From positions 160,881 to 224,880 of the forward strand of contig NZ_JBGSLK010000134.1 of NCBI RefSeq assembly GCF_041740695.1: DNA of 64,000 bases, in the 5' to 3' direction. Position numbers and translations under genes: made by a program. This stretch comes from Haliscomenobacter sp041740695. Its GTDB lineage: Bacteria > Bacteroidota > Bacteroidia > Chitinophagales > Saprospiraceae. The notes under the pieces are model-generated. The model saw only the letters and a program-made list of their open reading frames with translations, was not told the DNA's origin and ran no database searches. This document shows positions 1-9,600 of this stretch, one piece after another (the first letter of the stretch is position 1; each line of letters opens with the position of its first letter).

Positions 1-2
1 AC

Positions 3-33
3 TTGCCACTCTCTCTTGAAAAACTTATCTTTA
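3..33 (+). promoter_or_regulatory. candidate Bacteroidota-type promoter of the first gene
   Basis: TTG at 3-5, a 20-nt spacer, then TATCTTTA at 26-33, one base from the TAnnTTTG consensus used by the Bacteroidota primary sigma factor. The ATG of the first gene follows at 53. Seen in sequence; activity is inferred. Confidence 0.35.
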
Positions 34-52
34 CCAGCACAAATCAATCAAC

Positions 53-466
53 ATGTCTATTGTACTTGACTTGCCACAAGACCTGGAACAAAAATTACGC
101 GCAACCGCATCCGCTGCGGGGCAAAATGTTGATGCCTATATTTTACGCCTGTTGGAAAAAAATGTGCAGGGTCAACCCAGCCAAGAAAAATCCAAGAGCA
201 TCGCTTTGTTACAGCTGATCAATCGTGGGTTGCCAACCGAAGTCTGGAGTCGTTTTTATAGCTTGGTTCAAAAGAGGGAACATCATACCATCACTGATAC
301 TGAATTGGCTGAATTAATTGAGTTGACCGATTCGATTGATCTTGCCCATGCCCAGCGGATGGAGGCCTTGGTGGAGTTGGCGGTATTGCAAAATAAACCT
401 TTAGAGGCATTGATGGATGAATTGGGCATTGGCCCCATGGCAGTAGAACGGTACTCAATCAACTAA
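53..466 (+). CDS. hypothetical protein with antitoxin-like N-terminus (HNH cassette)
   Basis: 137 residues. The N-terminus (MSIVLDLPQDLEQKL, then a helix ending LLEKN) resembles the short strand-helix-helix start of ribbon-helix-helix or CopG-like proteins, followed by a helical region rich in Leu and Glu. A motif of the form 'LTxxExxEL..A.R.EAL..LA' in the second half recurs in weaker form in the next gene. From memory, proteins of this shape often precede small HNH nucleases in cyanobacteria and some Bacteroidota. The 3' neighbours on the same strand (594-830 and an HNH protein at 827) fit that pattern. No catalytic motif is visible. A partner, regulator or immunity role for the HNH gene is an inference only. 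Confidence 0.6.
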   Translation: MSIVLDLPQDLEQKLRATASAAGQNVDAYILRLLEKNVQGQPSQEKSKSIALLQLINRGLPTEVWSRFYSLVQKREHHTITDTELAELIELTDSIDLAHAQRMEALVELAVLQNKPLEALMDELGIGPMAVERYSIN

Positions 467-531
467 GTGGCCAACCGAATCAATAGATTTGTTTTATCAT
501 GAACTCTTCTTCATCAATTCCTTTAAAGACA

Positions 532-562
532 TTGAATAAGTCAAAAAAATGACCTAACTTTG
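532..562 (+). promoter_or_regulatory. Bacteroidota-type promoter upstream of the HNH gene pair
   Basis: TTG at 532-534 and TAACTTTG at 555-562 with a 20-nt spacer match the TTG/TAnnTTTG consensus exactly. The next ATG is at 594, about 25-30 nt after the expected transcription start. It would drive the 78-residue gene and the overlapping HNH gene separately from the gene at 53. Confidence 0.55.
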
Positions 563-593
563 AAAAGTTGAATTTAAAAATGCATCCGCAAAT

Positions 594-830
594 ATGGAGA
601 ACATCAAGATATATGATGAGGTGGCCACTTTTTTAGCACAATCTGCTCCTGTGCAAATATTGGCTTATCGGCCTTCAGAAGCGACACAACATCGTTTTGA
701 TGACCTGGTATGGAAGAAAAAGGAGCAAACGCTCAGCGCTGAAGAGGCATCGGAGTTGGAACACTATTTTATGTTGGAGCATATTTTCCGCTTGGTTAAA
801 ATACGTGCTGCGATTCAGATGGCGCAATGA
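594..830 (+). CDS. small hypothetical protein, partner of the HNH nuclease gene
   Basis: 78 residues, no signal peptide or membrane segment, rich in Glu and Ala. The centre (EQTLSAEEASELEHYFMLEH) resembles the C-terminal part of the protein encoded at 53-466, so the two may be distant relatives. Its stop overlaps the start of the HNH gene by 4 nt (ATGA), which predicts translational coupling and a shared function. The coupling makes an antitoxin, inhibitor or loader of the nuclease plausible, but no family was recognised. It has its own good promoter at 532-562. Confidence 0.65.
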   Translation: MENIKIYDEVATFLAQSAPVQILAYRPSEATQHRFDDLVWKKKEQTLSAEEASELEHYFMLEHIFRLVKIRAAIQMAQ

Positions 831-1246
831 GTGAGTACATTTCTAAGCGGCAACGTAAGGCTATCGCTCAAAGAGCTAAAGGTTGTTGTGAATACTGCTT
901 AATGCCAGAACGCTTTTCCTTATTCACTTTCCATATTGATCACGTGATCAGCCTTAAGCACGGAGGGATTACTCACTTTGATAATCTTGCCTATTGCTGC
1001 GGCATTTGCAATTCAAATAAAGGGTCCGACTTGGGCACTTTTTTGAAAAACCCCGAAACCATCATCCGCTTTTTCAATCCTCGTACTGACCAGTGGTTCG
1101 ATCATTTTGAATTGATAGAAGGCATGATTCATCACCATACAATCATTGGGGAGGCAACCATCAAAATTTTCAAATTCAATGAGGTAGAACGAATTTTGGA
1201 ACGTAAGCTTTTGATTGAGGGAGGATTCATTAGGGGTTTTAAATAG
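827..1246 (+). CDS. HNH endonuclease
   Basis: 139 residues. A classical HNH (beta-beta-alpha-metal) fold can be read: CEYC at residues 21-24, the IDH core at 37-39 with the general-base His39, the DN of the central motif at 52-53, a second Cys pair in CCGIC (57-61) and the final N/K of the 'CNSNKG' element. The paired CxxC motifs would bind a structural zinc. The C-terminus keeps an 'NPR...W..HF' element that I recall from the stand-alone HNH family common in cyanobacteria. All catalytic positions appear intact. It overlaps the preceding small gene by 4 nt. Likely a non-specific or nicking DNA endonuclease; whether it serves defence, mobility or repair cannot be told from sequence. Confidence 0.88.
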   Translation: MSEYISKRQRKAIAQRAKGCCEYCLMPERFSLFTFHIDHVISLKHGGITHFDNLAYCCGICNSNKGSDLGTFLKNPETIIRFFNPRTDQWFDHFELIEGMIHHHTIIGEATIKIFKFNEVERILERKLLIEGGFIRGFK

Positions 1247-1268
1247 TTGAATCAAAAATTCCAGGATC

Positions 1269-1514
1269 ATGACCAGTGAAGATCGAATTATTTTGGACTA
1301 CATGGCCATGCTAAACCACCTCAGTTCTGATTTGAAGCTGCGCCTGATCATGCAATTGACCAATAGCCTCAGAAAGGAATATGTAGAAGGTATTCCTGAA
1401 AAAGATGAGCCCTGGAAGGGTTTGTTTGGTGCATGGCGAGATACGGATGAGAATTTAGCACAGTTCGTTAGGGAGGGGAGATTGCTTGATTGGGAAATTC
1501 CAAGCTTTGACTAA
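1269..1514 (+). CDS. VapB-like antitoxin (toxin partner is truncated)
   Basis: 81 residues. The layout (helical N-terminus, then a 'PWKGLFGAWRDTDEN' segment followed by a short acidic/hydrophobic tail) is typical of small antitoxins paired with PIN-domain toxins in Bacteroidota and cyanobacteria, where the tail packs into the toxin active site. The stop codon overlaps the next ATG (TAATG, 1512-1516), the usual coupling of antitoxin and VapC toxin. The downstream reading frame opens with a PIN-like start but stops after 26 codons, so this antitoxin appears orphaned. The family assignment is by pattern, not by a database match. Confidence 0.6.
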   Translation: MTSEDRIILDYMAMLNHLSSDLKLRLIMQLTNSLRKEYVEGIPEKDEPWKGLFGAWRDTDENLAQFVREGRLLDWEIPSFD

Positions 1515-1594
1515 TGATAGGCTTGCTGGATACCAATATTATAGTGGCCCATGTACTAGATACTTATGTGACGCGTAGGCCTGAAACAAACTAA
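1514..1594 (+). pseudogene. truncated VapC/PIN-domain toxin remnant
   Basis: From the ATG that overlaps the antitoxin stop, the frame reads MIGLLDTNIIVAHVLD and ends at a TAA after 26 codons. 'LLDTNIIVAHV' matches the first beta strand and first catalytic Asp of PIN-domain RNases (usually about 130 residues). Nothing resembling the later acidic residues or the rest of a PIN domain follows before the next gene at 1639. The simplest reading is that a deletion removed most of the toxin. Confidence 0.6.
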
Positions 1595-1638
1595 ATGGAA
1601 CCCATAATCAGGCTGTTTCGGTAAACAAAACTTAAAAT

Positions 1639-2355
1639 ATGATCAACTTATTAAACGACTTTATATCTTATCTAGGTGCAGGTAACGCACTATCAATTTT
1701 TCTGTTCATTCTTGGGACTTTTCTAGGGTTTTATTTTTACTTTAAAACTTTTTTTAGGTTGACCTATTCATCAGCTAGAGTATGCAAATTGTGTGAAAGT
1801 ATTAATGACTGGAAAAATGAAAACAACATCCTTAGCTCAAGGATTTTGGTTTGCAATAACGGTAGGAAAACACTAACAAAAAAAGAAGTCAGTCATCTTG
1901 AAATAAGCTCGGCGCTCAAAATGATCAAAAATTTTCGTGTAATAAAGGGTGAAGGCCATTTGAAACCACTAGCGAAAGATGGTAAGATCATATTGAATTT
2001 TGACTATTTGGATTCTGGCGATGCATTTGTTTTGGAAATTGAACATAGTGGTGAAATCGAATTTAAAGGGAGAATTTCAGAGACAGGCAGGATACTGCAA
2101 ACTGAACCAAGAACATGGTTCTGGGTTAATCTATTTACTTCCCTTCTGCTTTTTGCTTTAATGTCCTACAACGTATTCTTAATGATAGATAGTGACAAGT
2201 TGATTGTCAGTACTATTATCAATTTTATTTTACTTGTTGGCATTTATGCTTTGATTAGATTTATTCACTCCTTGCTCTTTATTCCCGATAGGTTGGCATC
2301 AAAATATCTGGACACTCAAGATAAAACTAGTAGAGCTTTCAAAAATGAGTTTTAA
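1639..2355 (+). CDS. hypothetical membrane protein
   Basis: 238 residues. One hydrophobic segment lies near the N-terminus (about residues 16-38) and two near the C-terminus (about 160-182 and 190-215). Between them is a roughly 110-residue soluble region rich in charged residues and beta-prone stretches. Base composition is AT-rich, like the large NTPase gene that converges on it from the other strand, which suggests both belong to acquired DNA. No family recognised. The arrangement (soluble domain held between membrane segments, beside a STAND NTPase) would suit a membrane effector, but there is no operon link because the two genes converge. Confidence 0.6.
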   Translation: MINLLNDFISYLGAGNALSIFLFILGTFLGFYFYFKTFFRLTYSSARVCKLCESINDWKNENNILSSRILVCNNGRKTLTKKEVSHLEISSALKMIKNFRVIKGEGHLKPLAKDGKIILNFDYLDSGDAFVLEIEHSGEIEFKGRISETGRILQTEPRTWFWVNLFTSLLLFALMSYNVFLMIDSDKLIVSTIINFILLVGIYALIRFIHSLLFIPDRLASKYLDTQDKTSRAFKNEF

Positions 2356-2517
2356 AGGGTGTTCTCACAGAAAGTATTTGACGAAATCAACTTGTTTTTG
2401 GGTGGCGCTTCTATAGCATCGTGCATACGCTGCGTCTTGAAAACGCGGAGATAATGGGTGCAAAGTCATGAAGTGTAAGACCATGCACCAGCGTTGCGCT
2501 TTGGTGTAGATGTTTTT

Positions 2518-5500
2518 CTATTTTAGTTTTAGTTTGAACATAGATAAGTTGATAAACCTTTCAAAACTCGTAGTAGCACGTTTAAATTCTTCATCCCCCC
2601 TATAAAGCTTTATCATTTTAAGAATATTTCCCGGATGATAGTATAATGAATAAAAATAATCTATGCTCCGTGTTTTATTAGTTAGTGAATTATATAAAAT
2701 CTGTTCGAAGTCTTGACTTATTTGTTTTTTTTCAAAAATTTTAAAGATTTCTATTTCAGGTAATGAAGTGTAGTAGCCATCAGAATACTTAGCGATTTCA
2801 TAGGATTTCAAGTTTTTCCTCTTAATTAGCCTTATATCTTGGAGTGTGAGAATACCACTATCTAACCGTTCTTGGCTATTTTGCTTGTATTTATTATAAT
2901 CATTCTGTTCTGTTCGCTCTTCAAATCTTAATCCAGCCTGTTTAAATTTCAAAGCTACTTTATTTTGACTTCTCTTAAAGCTGATTTTTGCTCTTGAATA
3001 ATTAAGGGTGGATATAAGTCTTTCATTCTTATTAGAGTTAAGAACATTTTCGATTTCATCTAGCGGAATCGAAAGTGTTCGGTGATGTCTAATTAGTCTA
3101 CTTTCTTCAATTTTGTATGTTCGTTCACTTATCTTATTTATATATTTTGGCGGAAGTTTGAACCATTCAATTTCTAAATCTTCAGGTTCGAATTTTTCTT
3201 CCAAACAAGATATTATTTTGGATGGTGCATATAATTTAATAAACTCTGAAAGTAAATGCCTAACTCCCTTTTCAGTCATTTCTTGCAGCTCATTAATTAA
3301 TCGAATCGATTCTTCTAGTGAAATTAGATTTCTACTTTGTAGTGTCTTTAAAGCTATTGGCAACCCGTGCAAAGTGTAATCTTTCCTTTGGTAGTACTTT
3401 GTCCAATACAGATAAATACTAGAGATATCAATTTTTCTGTTTTCCAGCAGTGCTAATCGAATGTATCTGTGTATTTTATCGCCAAGACCAAAGCTACCCA
3501 AATCACTATACTTGTAGATAAGCTCCTTCAACGTTAAATCTTGATTCTCATTTTTTCCATTGTCAATTCTATACCCATAAGAAATTAAATTATTAAATAC
3601 ACCTTGCAAAATCCATTTTCGATCATAGTGAGGGGCATCATATTTTTTGATTAAAAATTGCTCAAGTTTGTAATCAGCTTCGGAAGTATTACCATTTAGA
3701 TATTCCTCAAAGGTAGATTTTAGTATTTCATAGCCTTTTATGTTTGATTTATGAATGAAAACATTCTCAATGATATAAGTTATATGCTCCCTGAATCTTA
3801 TCTTATCTCTTAATTTTTTGTCAATATTTTTTTCGCCTACCTTTGTAGAGTGCTTTTCTATGTATATTTCTTCTTCATAGATATCCTGTTCTAGTTTTTC
3901 ATAAAAATGTTCAACTCCATAATGATCCTTGGCGGTTCTATTTAAAAGAATTGTAGTGTTTTTAGTTTTTACATAATAATACATTCCAAAAAGATAATCA
4001 GAACTAGTAATGTCTTCATCAGTTATCCCATTTGCAATCAAAGACCTAACATATGCGTAATAAAATGTATTGATTGTGGCTAGATGGTCTCGAGTGATTA
4101 AATTAAATATTAAAGATAATTCGTAATAGTTATTAACGCTTAGTATGTTTGGAGGACATTCAACTAGGGTTTCTCTCAATTGAGTATAGAAAGATTTTAT
4201 TGATTCAAAGTCAACAGAATTTTCTAAAATTTTTTCAAACGTTTCCATTGATGCATACTTGATCAAAATTTTCTTTTTCTGTTCCATAGAAAGTTGAAAA
4301 AACTTAAACCTGGATAAAAATCTTTTTTCAAGGTTTAAAATAGATTCACTAACAATTTCACCAATTTTTTCTGATTTGGTTTCGTACTTAACCTGCTTTC
4401 TTAAAAAAGTATTAAAGCTATCGTGCAGTAGTGAAATTCTATTTAGCTTGATATCAAATAAATAGGGATGCTCCTTGATGAATTCTTCAACATAATCTTT
4501 TTCATCTCCGATAAATAAAACTACTTCTGATTTCATGATATAAGACATAGCGCATAAAAAAAATGATAAACTATGTTTACCTTTTTCGTTAGCTATAATG
4601 TTTTTATAATAGGAATCTATATTCTCAACCTTTTCGATTTTAGGGATTGTTTTGTGAATCTTGTAGTGTTCTGCCAAGTATTTAACAATTATTGGGTATC
4701 CCTGAGAAATTTTATAGATTTTGTAAATAATTGGATAATCTGATAAATGGAATAATGTTTTGAGAATTTCTTTAGTTTGGTTTAAACTCCAATTGTCAAG
4801 AATATGTTTTTTCCAATTTGTTTCATTTACTAAAGGTCTTGACAAAACAATTATTTTGCAATAATCCTTTGCTTTATTGATGAAATTGATAAAGCGCTCA
4901 AAGTCTTGTTCATTATAGTTTTCAATATGGTCAAGACCATCAATCATGAAAATTTTTTCTTCGGACTTTAGTTTTATAAAAATTTCTTCAATTTCTCTTG
5001 TTTTCTGGTCGCAAAAAAGTTTATAACTTAAATCCCGAATAAAATTTTCAAACTTTAATCTTTCTTTGTAATCATTATCTTGATTACCAATCCAAAATCG
5101 ATAAATTATATTTTTTTTATACTTACTTTCTAATGTGTTTACAAAATGACTTTTCCCAACACCAGGTTTACCTTCAATTAGTAGGATATTTTCAAATTCA
5201 AGCAGTTTGTGACTTATTAAAATAGATTTCTCTTGTAATTTAGTTATGAATATTTTGAGTTGAGGCAATGATTCAATAGGTATATTCCATATTCTATTGT
5301 CTAGGATTGAACTAAAAAAACTATCGATTTCATTTTTTCTTTGTGGATCTTTTTCATAAATTTTCTCTATTATTCTGTCAATTTGAACTCTTGACAAAGA
5401 AACTATGGAAACATTTTTATCAAGTTTGTAGCTCTCAAAATTCAAAAACTTTTCGTTTGGTTTAATAGGTATATGTTTGAAGAAGATTATATTTTGATTT

Positions 5501-5757
5501 ATCGATAGTTTATGCGGTTTTTCTTTGATGAAAATTTCATTTTCCTTTATCGTTAAATCTTCAATTGATACATCCTCAAAGTCCTTTATTTGAAGTTGAA
5601 AACTTTCTGAATTAGTGGTAAGGATTAAATCGTCAAAATTATCAGGAGTCTTGGCCTCTATCTCAATTTTAGAGATGTTGCGTTCACCATCCATAATTGA
5701 TAATAGCAGTAAAGTTACTTGTTTTTGATATGTGTAGCCACTGTACGCGTTTCTCAT
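2518..5757 (-). CDS. STAND/NACHT-type NTPase with putative N-terminal PD-(D/E)xK nuclease domain; candidate anti-phage protein
   Basis: 1079 residues, markedly richer in A+T and in Lys/Ile/Asn than the flanking genes, suggesting transfer. Residues about 5-60 carry 'GYTYQ', then acidic residues at 32-34 and 42-43 and 'QLQIK' (54-58), the order E...D...QxK seen in restriction-endonuclease-like domains of the Cap4/DUF4297 type. Walker A is GKPGVGKS (196-203), Walker B is KIFMIDGLDHI (268-278) and a sensor-like strand ending LSRP lies at 302-308, as in NACHT/STAND ATPases. The remaining ~700 residues look helical and match no repeat family I recognise; in known Avs-type proteins this part senses phage proteins. 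The nuclease call is weaker than the NTPase call. Predicted action: nucleotide-dependent oligomerisation on sensing a trigger, then DNA cleavage. It stands alone, convergent with the membrane protein at 1639. Confidence 0.72.
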   Translation of the reverse strand: MRNAYSGYTYQKQVTLLLLSIMDGERNISKIEIEAKTPDNFDDLILTTNSESFQLQIKDFEDVSIEDLTIKENEIFIKEKPHKLSINQNIIFFKHIPIKPNEKFLNFESYKLDKNVSIVSLSRVQIDRIIEKIYEKDPQRKNEIDSFFSSILDNRIWNIPIESLPQLKIFITKLQEKSILISHKLLEFENILLIEGKPGVGKSHFVNTLESKYKKNIIYRFWIGNQDNDYKERLKFENFIRDLSYKLFCDQKTREIEEIFIKLKSEEKIFMIDGLDHIENYNEQDFERFINFINKAKDYCKIIVLSRPLVNETNWKKHILDNWSLNQTKEILKTLFHLSDYPIIYKIYKISQGYPIIVKYLAEHYKIHKTIPKIEKVENIDSYYKNIIANEKGKHSLSFFLCAMSYIMKSEVVLFIGDEKDYVEEFIKEHPYLFDIKLNRISLLHDSFNTFLRKQVKYETKSEKIGEIVSESILNLEKRFLSRFKFFQLSMEQKKKILIKYASMETFEKILENSVDFESIKSFYTQLRETLVECPPNILSVNNYYELSLIFNLITRDHLATINTFYYAYVRSLIANGITDEDITSSDYLFGMYYYVKTKNTTILLNRTAKDHYGVEHFYEKLEQDIYEEEIYIEKHSTKVGEKNIDKKLRDKIRFREHITYIIENVFIHKSNIKGYEILKSTFEEYLNGNTSEADYKLEQFLIKKYDAPHYDRKWILQGVFNNLISYGYRIDNGKNENQDLTLKELIYKYSDLGSFGLGDKIHRYIRLALLENRKIDISSIYLYWTKYYQRKDYTLHGLPIALKTLQSRNLISLEESIRLINELQEMTEKGVRHLLSEFIKLYAPSKIISCLEEKFEPEDLEIEWFKLPPKYINKISERTYKIEESRLIRHHRTLSIPLDEIENVLNSNKNERLISTLNYSRAKISFKRSQNKVALKFKQAGLRFEERTEQNDYNKYKQNSQERLDSGILTLQDIRLIKRKNLKSYEIAKYSDGYYTSLPEIEIFKIFEKKQISQDFEQILYNSLTNKTRSIDYFYSLYYHPGNILKMIKLYRGDEEFKRATTSFERFINLSMFKLKLK

Positions 5758-5933
5758 TTATTTTCTGGCTTGTATATGTTTGTCTAATATGAAAAATTTT
5801 GATTTTACGCGCGGAACTCAATTAGGCCTGTGCCTGTCATGAAAATATGCGCACTTTTTGCACTGACTTGATAAAGATAAAGAAAGTGTATTGATTTTCC
5901 AATACGCTGAAATTTTTAATGTTAACATAAGTT

Positions 5934-6434
5934 CTACAGCAGTTTCTTGTGCTTTGCATACCAGTATAACCATCTGTTCAAATGCCGTTTGTTCTGCTTC
6001 AAGCCCTCTTTAAACGCTACATTTTCTTCGCAACTATAGCCTTTGAAGTCTACTGTTATGTTTTCAAATGATGCCCCTATAAGTGTATCGTTTTTATAGA
6101 CAAGTCCGCTAAAAAACCAATCTCTTGCAAGACCCGAGAGCGGTTTACCTTCTTTGTCTTGCCATTTAAAAAAATAACGCGAGGTATCTTTTGAAATAAA
6201 TGAATAGTCTTTAACGAGAACAGCATTACATGACAACAATGCTACACTGTCATTTCTATTCGGTTTACCTCTACTGTCATACCTTACTCCAAATTTATCC
6301 GCATTCACGGCGTAAAAATCGAGTTTTACTTCATCCAACGTATTCCATCGGCGCTCTTTTGATGAATAGGGTTTATCGCAAGAACAAATTAGTTCAACGA
6401 AGATTAGCATTGTGAACAAAAGTCTGCATCTCAT
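5934..6434 (-). CDS. hypothetical lipoprotein
   Basis: 166 residues. The start (MRCRLLFTMLIFVELICSC) is a short positively charged segment, a hydrophobic core and a lipobox ending in Cys, so a lipid-anchored envelope protein is predicted. The mature part is mixed alpha/beta with a W-x-D 'KWQDKEG' turn and no recognisable family. Composition is AT-rich like the neighbouring NTPase gene. It is divergent from the giant adhesin gene. No partner genes. Confidence 0.6.
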   Translation of the reverse strand: MRCRLLFTMLIFVELICSCDKPYSSKERRWNTLDEVKLDFYAVNADKFGVRYDSRGKPNRNDSVALLSCNAVLVKDYSFISKDTSRYFFKWQDKEGKPLSGLARDWFFSGLVYKNDTLIGASFENITVDFKGYSCEENVAFKEGLKQNKRHLNRWLYWYAKHKKLL

Positions 6435-6604
6435 GACTTTATTTTTTTAAAAGATATTGATTGGGATAGGTGTTGATGACGAGACATATTTCAAAACACT
6501 TATTGCACCAACCTTCTCTTCCGCAAACCTAAAGACAATTTTTGCGTTTGTCAATGCCCCCAAAATCCGTACTTTTAGCCCCAGATTTTTCCCAAAACAC
6601 GATT

Positions 6605-9600
6605 ATGCACAACATGAACCCAAACCAGGCAACATCCATTTATACTTTGCTGCAGGTAGCAGCGCTATTTTTATGCAGCATCACCTGGGGTTATAGCCAA
6701 ACCGTCACACCCACTTTAAGCAACCCCTCTCGCTGCGACACGGCCTGGGCGATCAGGGATTTTACCTGCCCCGACAACAACGGCTTTTTTTTGGCCAATC
6801 TCTTCAACATTCGGGTGAACAACGCACCTGGAACGGTCTTAGGGCGGGACGTTTACCTCAAAGAAGTACGTTTGCGCATCCAACACCAATGGGCCGCCGA
6901 CTTGGCCATTCGCCTGATTTCACCCAATGGCACCCGGGTTATTTTGAGCATGAACAATGGTGGGGGGGAAGACAACTATGGCGTGCCTGACAGTGCCAAT
7001 TGTCAGGGTTATGTGCGTTTTACCACCAGCGCTTGTACGCCGATTGACCAAGGTGAAGCGCCATTCATTGATAGGCCTTATTTGCCACAGGAATCCTTCC
7101 TCAATTTTAACGACAACAAGACCAGCGCGAACGGCGAATGGCAATTGTTGATTTGTGATGACTCCCAACAAGACACCGGGCGTTTGGAATTTGTAGAGCT
7201 CATTTTTGCCCCTTTGAGCTGTTTGCCTGCCCAATCTGTGCACATCGTTTCGCAGGATACCACCACCGTTGTCCTCAATTGGACACCCACCGATGGCTGT
7301 AGCGCTGGCGTTTCTGTCATCGAATACGGCCCACCTGGATTTGTACCGGGCATTGGCGCACAGGCAGGTGCCCAAGGCCGAGTGGTACCTTTTACCGCTT
7401 GCCCACCCTATGCTTTGCAGGGACTTTTACCCGATACCCCTTACGATATTTACGTGCGTCGAACCTGCAATGGGGGCGCTTTTTCCGACAACTCCTGCCC
7501 CATCAGCGTTCGAACGGGCTGTTTGCCGCCCAAGCCCACTACGCTGGAAACCTTCAACAACCAACTCATTTGTGACCCCATCTGCAACGCTGTTTGTGCC
7601 CAAACGGGGGTATGGCGCAACGCTCCTGGCAGCACCTTCAACTGGCTCATTTACAAAGACCCAACCCCCACGCCGGATACTGGCCCTGATCAGGATGTAA
7701 GTGGAAATGGCCACTATGCCTACATCGAAACCACTGGCTTTCAATGCGCCAATGGCAGCCAAGCCGTATTACAATCGGGCTGTTTTTTATTGGACAAAAA
7801 GAATTCCGACACCTGCCATTTGTCCTTTTATTACCACATGTACGGTAGTTCTACTGGAACTTTGCGTTTAGAGGTTTCCGTAGATGGGGGGCTAAGTTGG
7901 CAAATCCTCTGGACCCGTCAAGGCAGCAAGGGCAACCAATGGATCAAGGAGTCCTTGAGTTTGCGCAAATACACCAACGGTACTCTGATGCAATTCCGCT
8001 TTGTGGGCATCAAGGGCAACGGCTCTTTGGGCGACATCGGTTTGGATCACATTGCCCTGCATGGTTCAACTTACCTGGGCTGGCCAGAACAACCCTTTTA
8101 CGCCGATGTTGACCGAGATGGTTACGGTAATGCTGCGGTGTTCATTTACAGCTGTGCCACTACGCCTCCCGCAGGTTACGTGACCAATAAAACGGATTGT
8201 AATGACCAAAATGCCAACATCAACCCCGGGCGCCCCGAAGTTCCCTGCGACAACATCGACAACAACTGCAACGGTGCAGGTGATGATACCATCTTGCTGC
8301 CACCCAATGTCAAAGGAGACACCATCTGTTCTGGCGAAGTACCCAATCTGAACGCAACTCCGGTACAAGGCGAGCTCATTTTTTGGTACACCCAGCCTAT
8401 TGGCGGCACTGCCGTAAGCTCAGGGCAGGTATTTTTGCCCCAAATCCCTGCCAATAATGGTCTTACGCCAGTAATCTACCGCTATTATGCCGAAGCGGTT
8501 GACAACCGGCTGCGTTGTTTTTCCAACACCAGAGCAGAAGTCCTCGTGGTGGTCAATCCATTGCCCAATCCAGTAGTGACCGAACAACCTGAGATTTGCG
8601 CCCAGCAGATTTTTGACCTCAATCGGGTCAAACTCCAGGACGACCATTTCACCCAAGCCAGTTTGGCTTTCTACCGCGCCCTACCCGCCAGCGCCAGCAC
8701 GCTCATCGACAATCCCTTGGTCAGCCCCGGTGTGAGCACCAAGTATTTTTTTGAAATGACCAGTCCGCTGGGCTGTAAAAAAACGGGAGACTTTACCTTA
8801 AAAGTCAACCCTTTACCCAACATAACCTTCAGTCCCTCCGACTCCTTCAATTTGTGCCTGGAATCTACCCAATTACTGGGGGCCAGCATCAGCGGCGGAA
8901 CTGGAGCCTTCCGCTACTTGTGGAGCACGGGCGAAGAAACTGCCGCCATTCGCATCACCGCAGGCACCGAAAAAGGGATTAAATCCCGCTACCAACTCAC
9001 CATCACGGATGCCAAGGCTTGTAGCAATACCGGAAAAGTAGTGGTCACCACGACCAACAGCATCGACTCCATTCGCCGCAGCACCAGCGATGTCAGTGTG
9101 TGCAATGGCAACAATGGCAGCATTACGATTACACCGCTCAATGGCCTGGCACCTTTTAGTTACACCTGGAATGGCGCGGGAATTCAGGGCGATTCCAGCA
9201 ATGTGCCAGCAGGTGCTTTTACAATAACCGGACTGCAGCAAGGCTCCTACCGGGTGACCATTACCGACAATTCGAGCCGGGGCTGCCGCTTTATTCTGCG
9301 CAATGCCCTAATCAATGGGCCTGGGATAGAGGTGCGTAACATCGACATTCAACCGGTTACTTGCCACGGGGCCAAAGACGGCCAAATCAACCTGGATGTG
9401 CGCGGCAATCCCCGCTTCAAATGGAGCAATGGGGATACCACAGCCATTTTGAGCAAAGTGCCCGGTGGAACTTATGCCGTAACCATCACCAGCGCAACTT
9501 GTAGTACGGTGTTGGACAATCTGGTGTTAACTGAGCCAGATTCGGTACGCGTCCTGGCCACTTTTACCCAACCCCTTTGTTTCGCCAGCCTGGATGGCCG

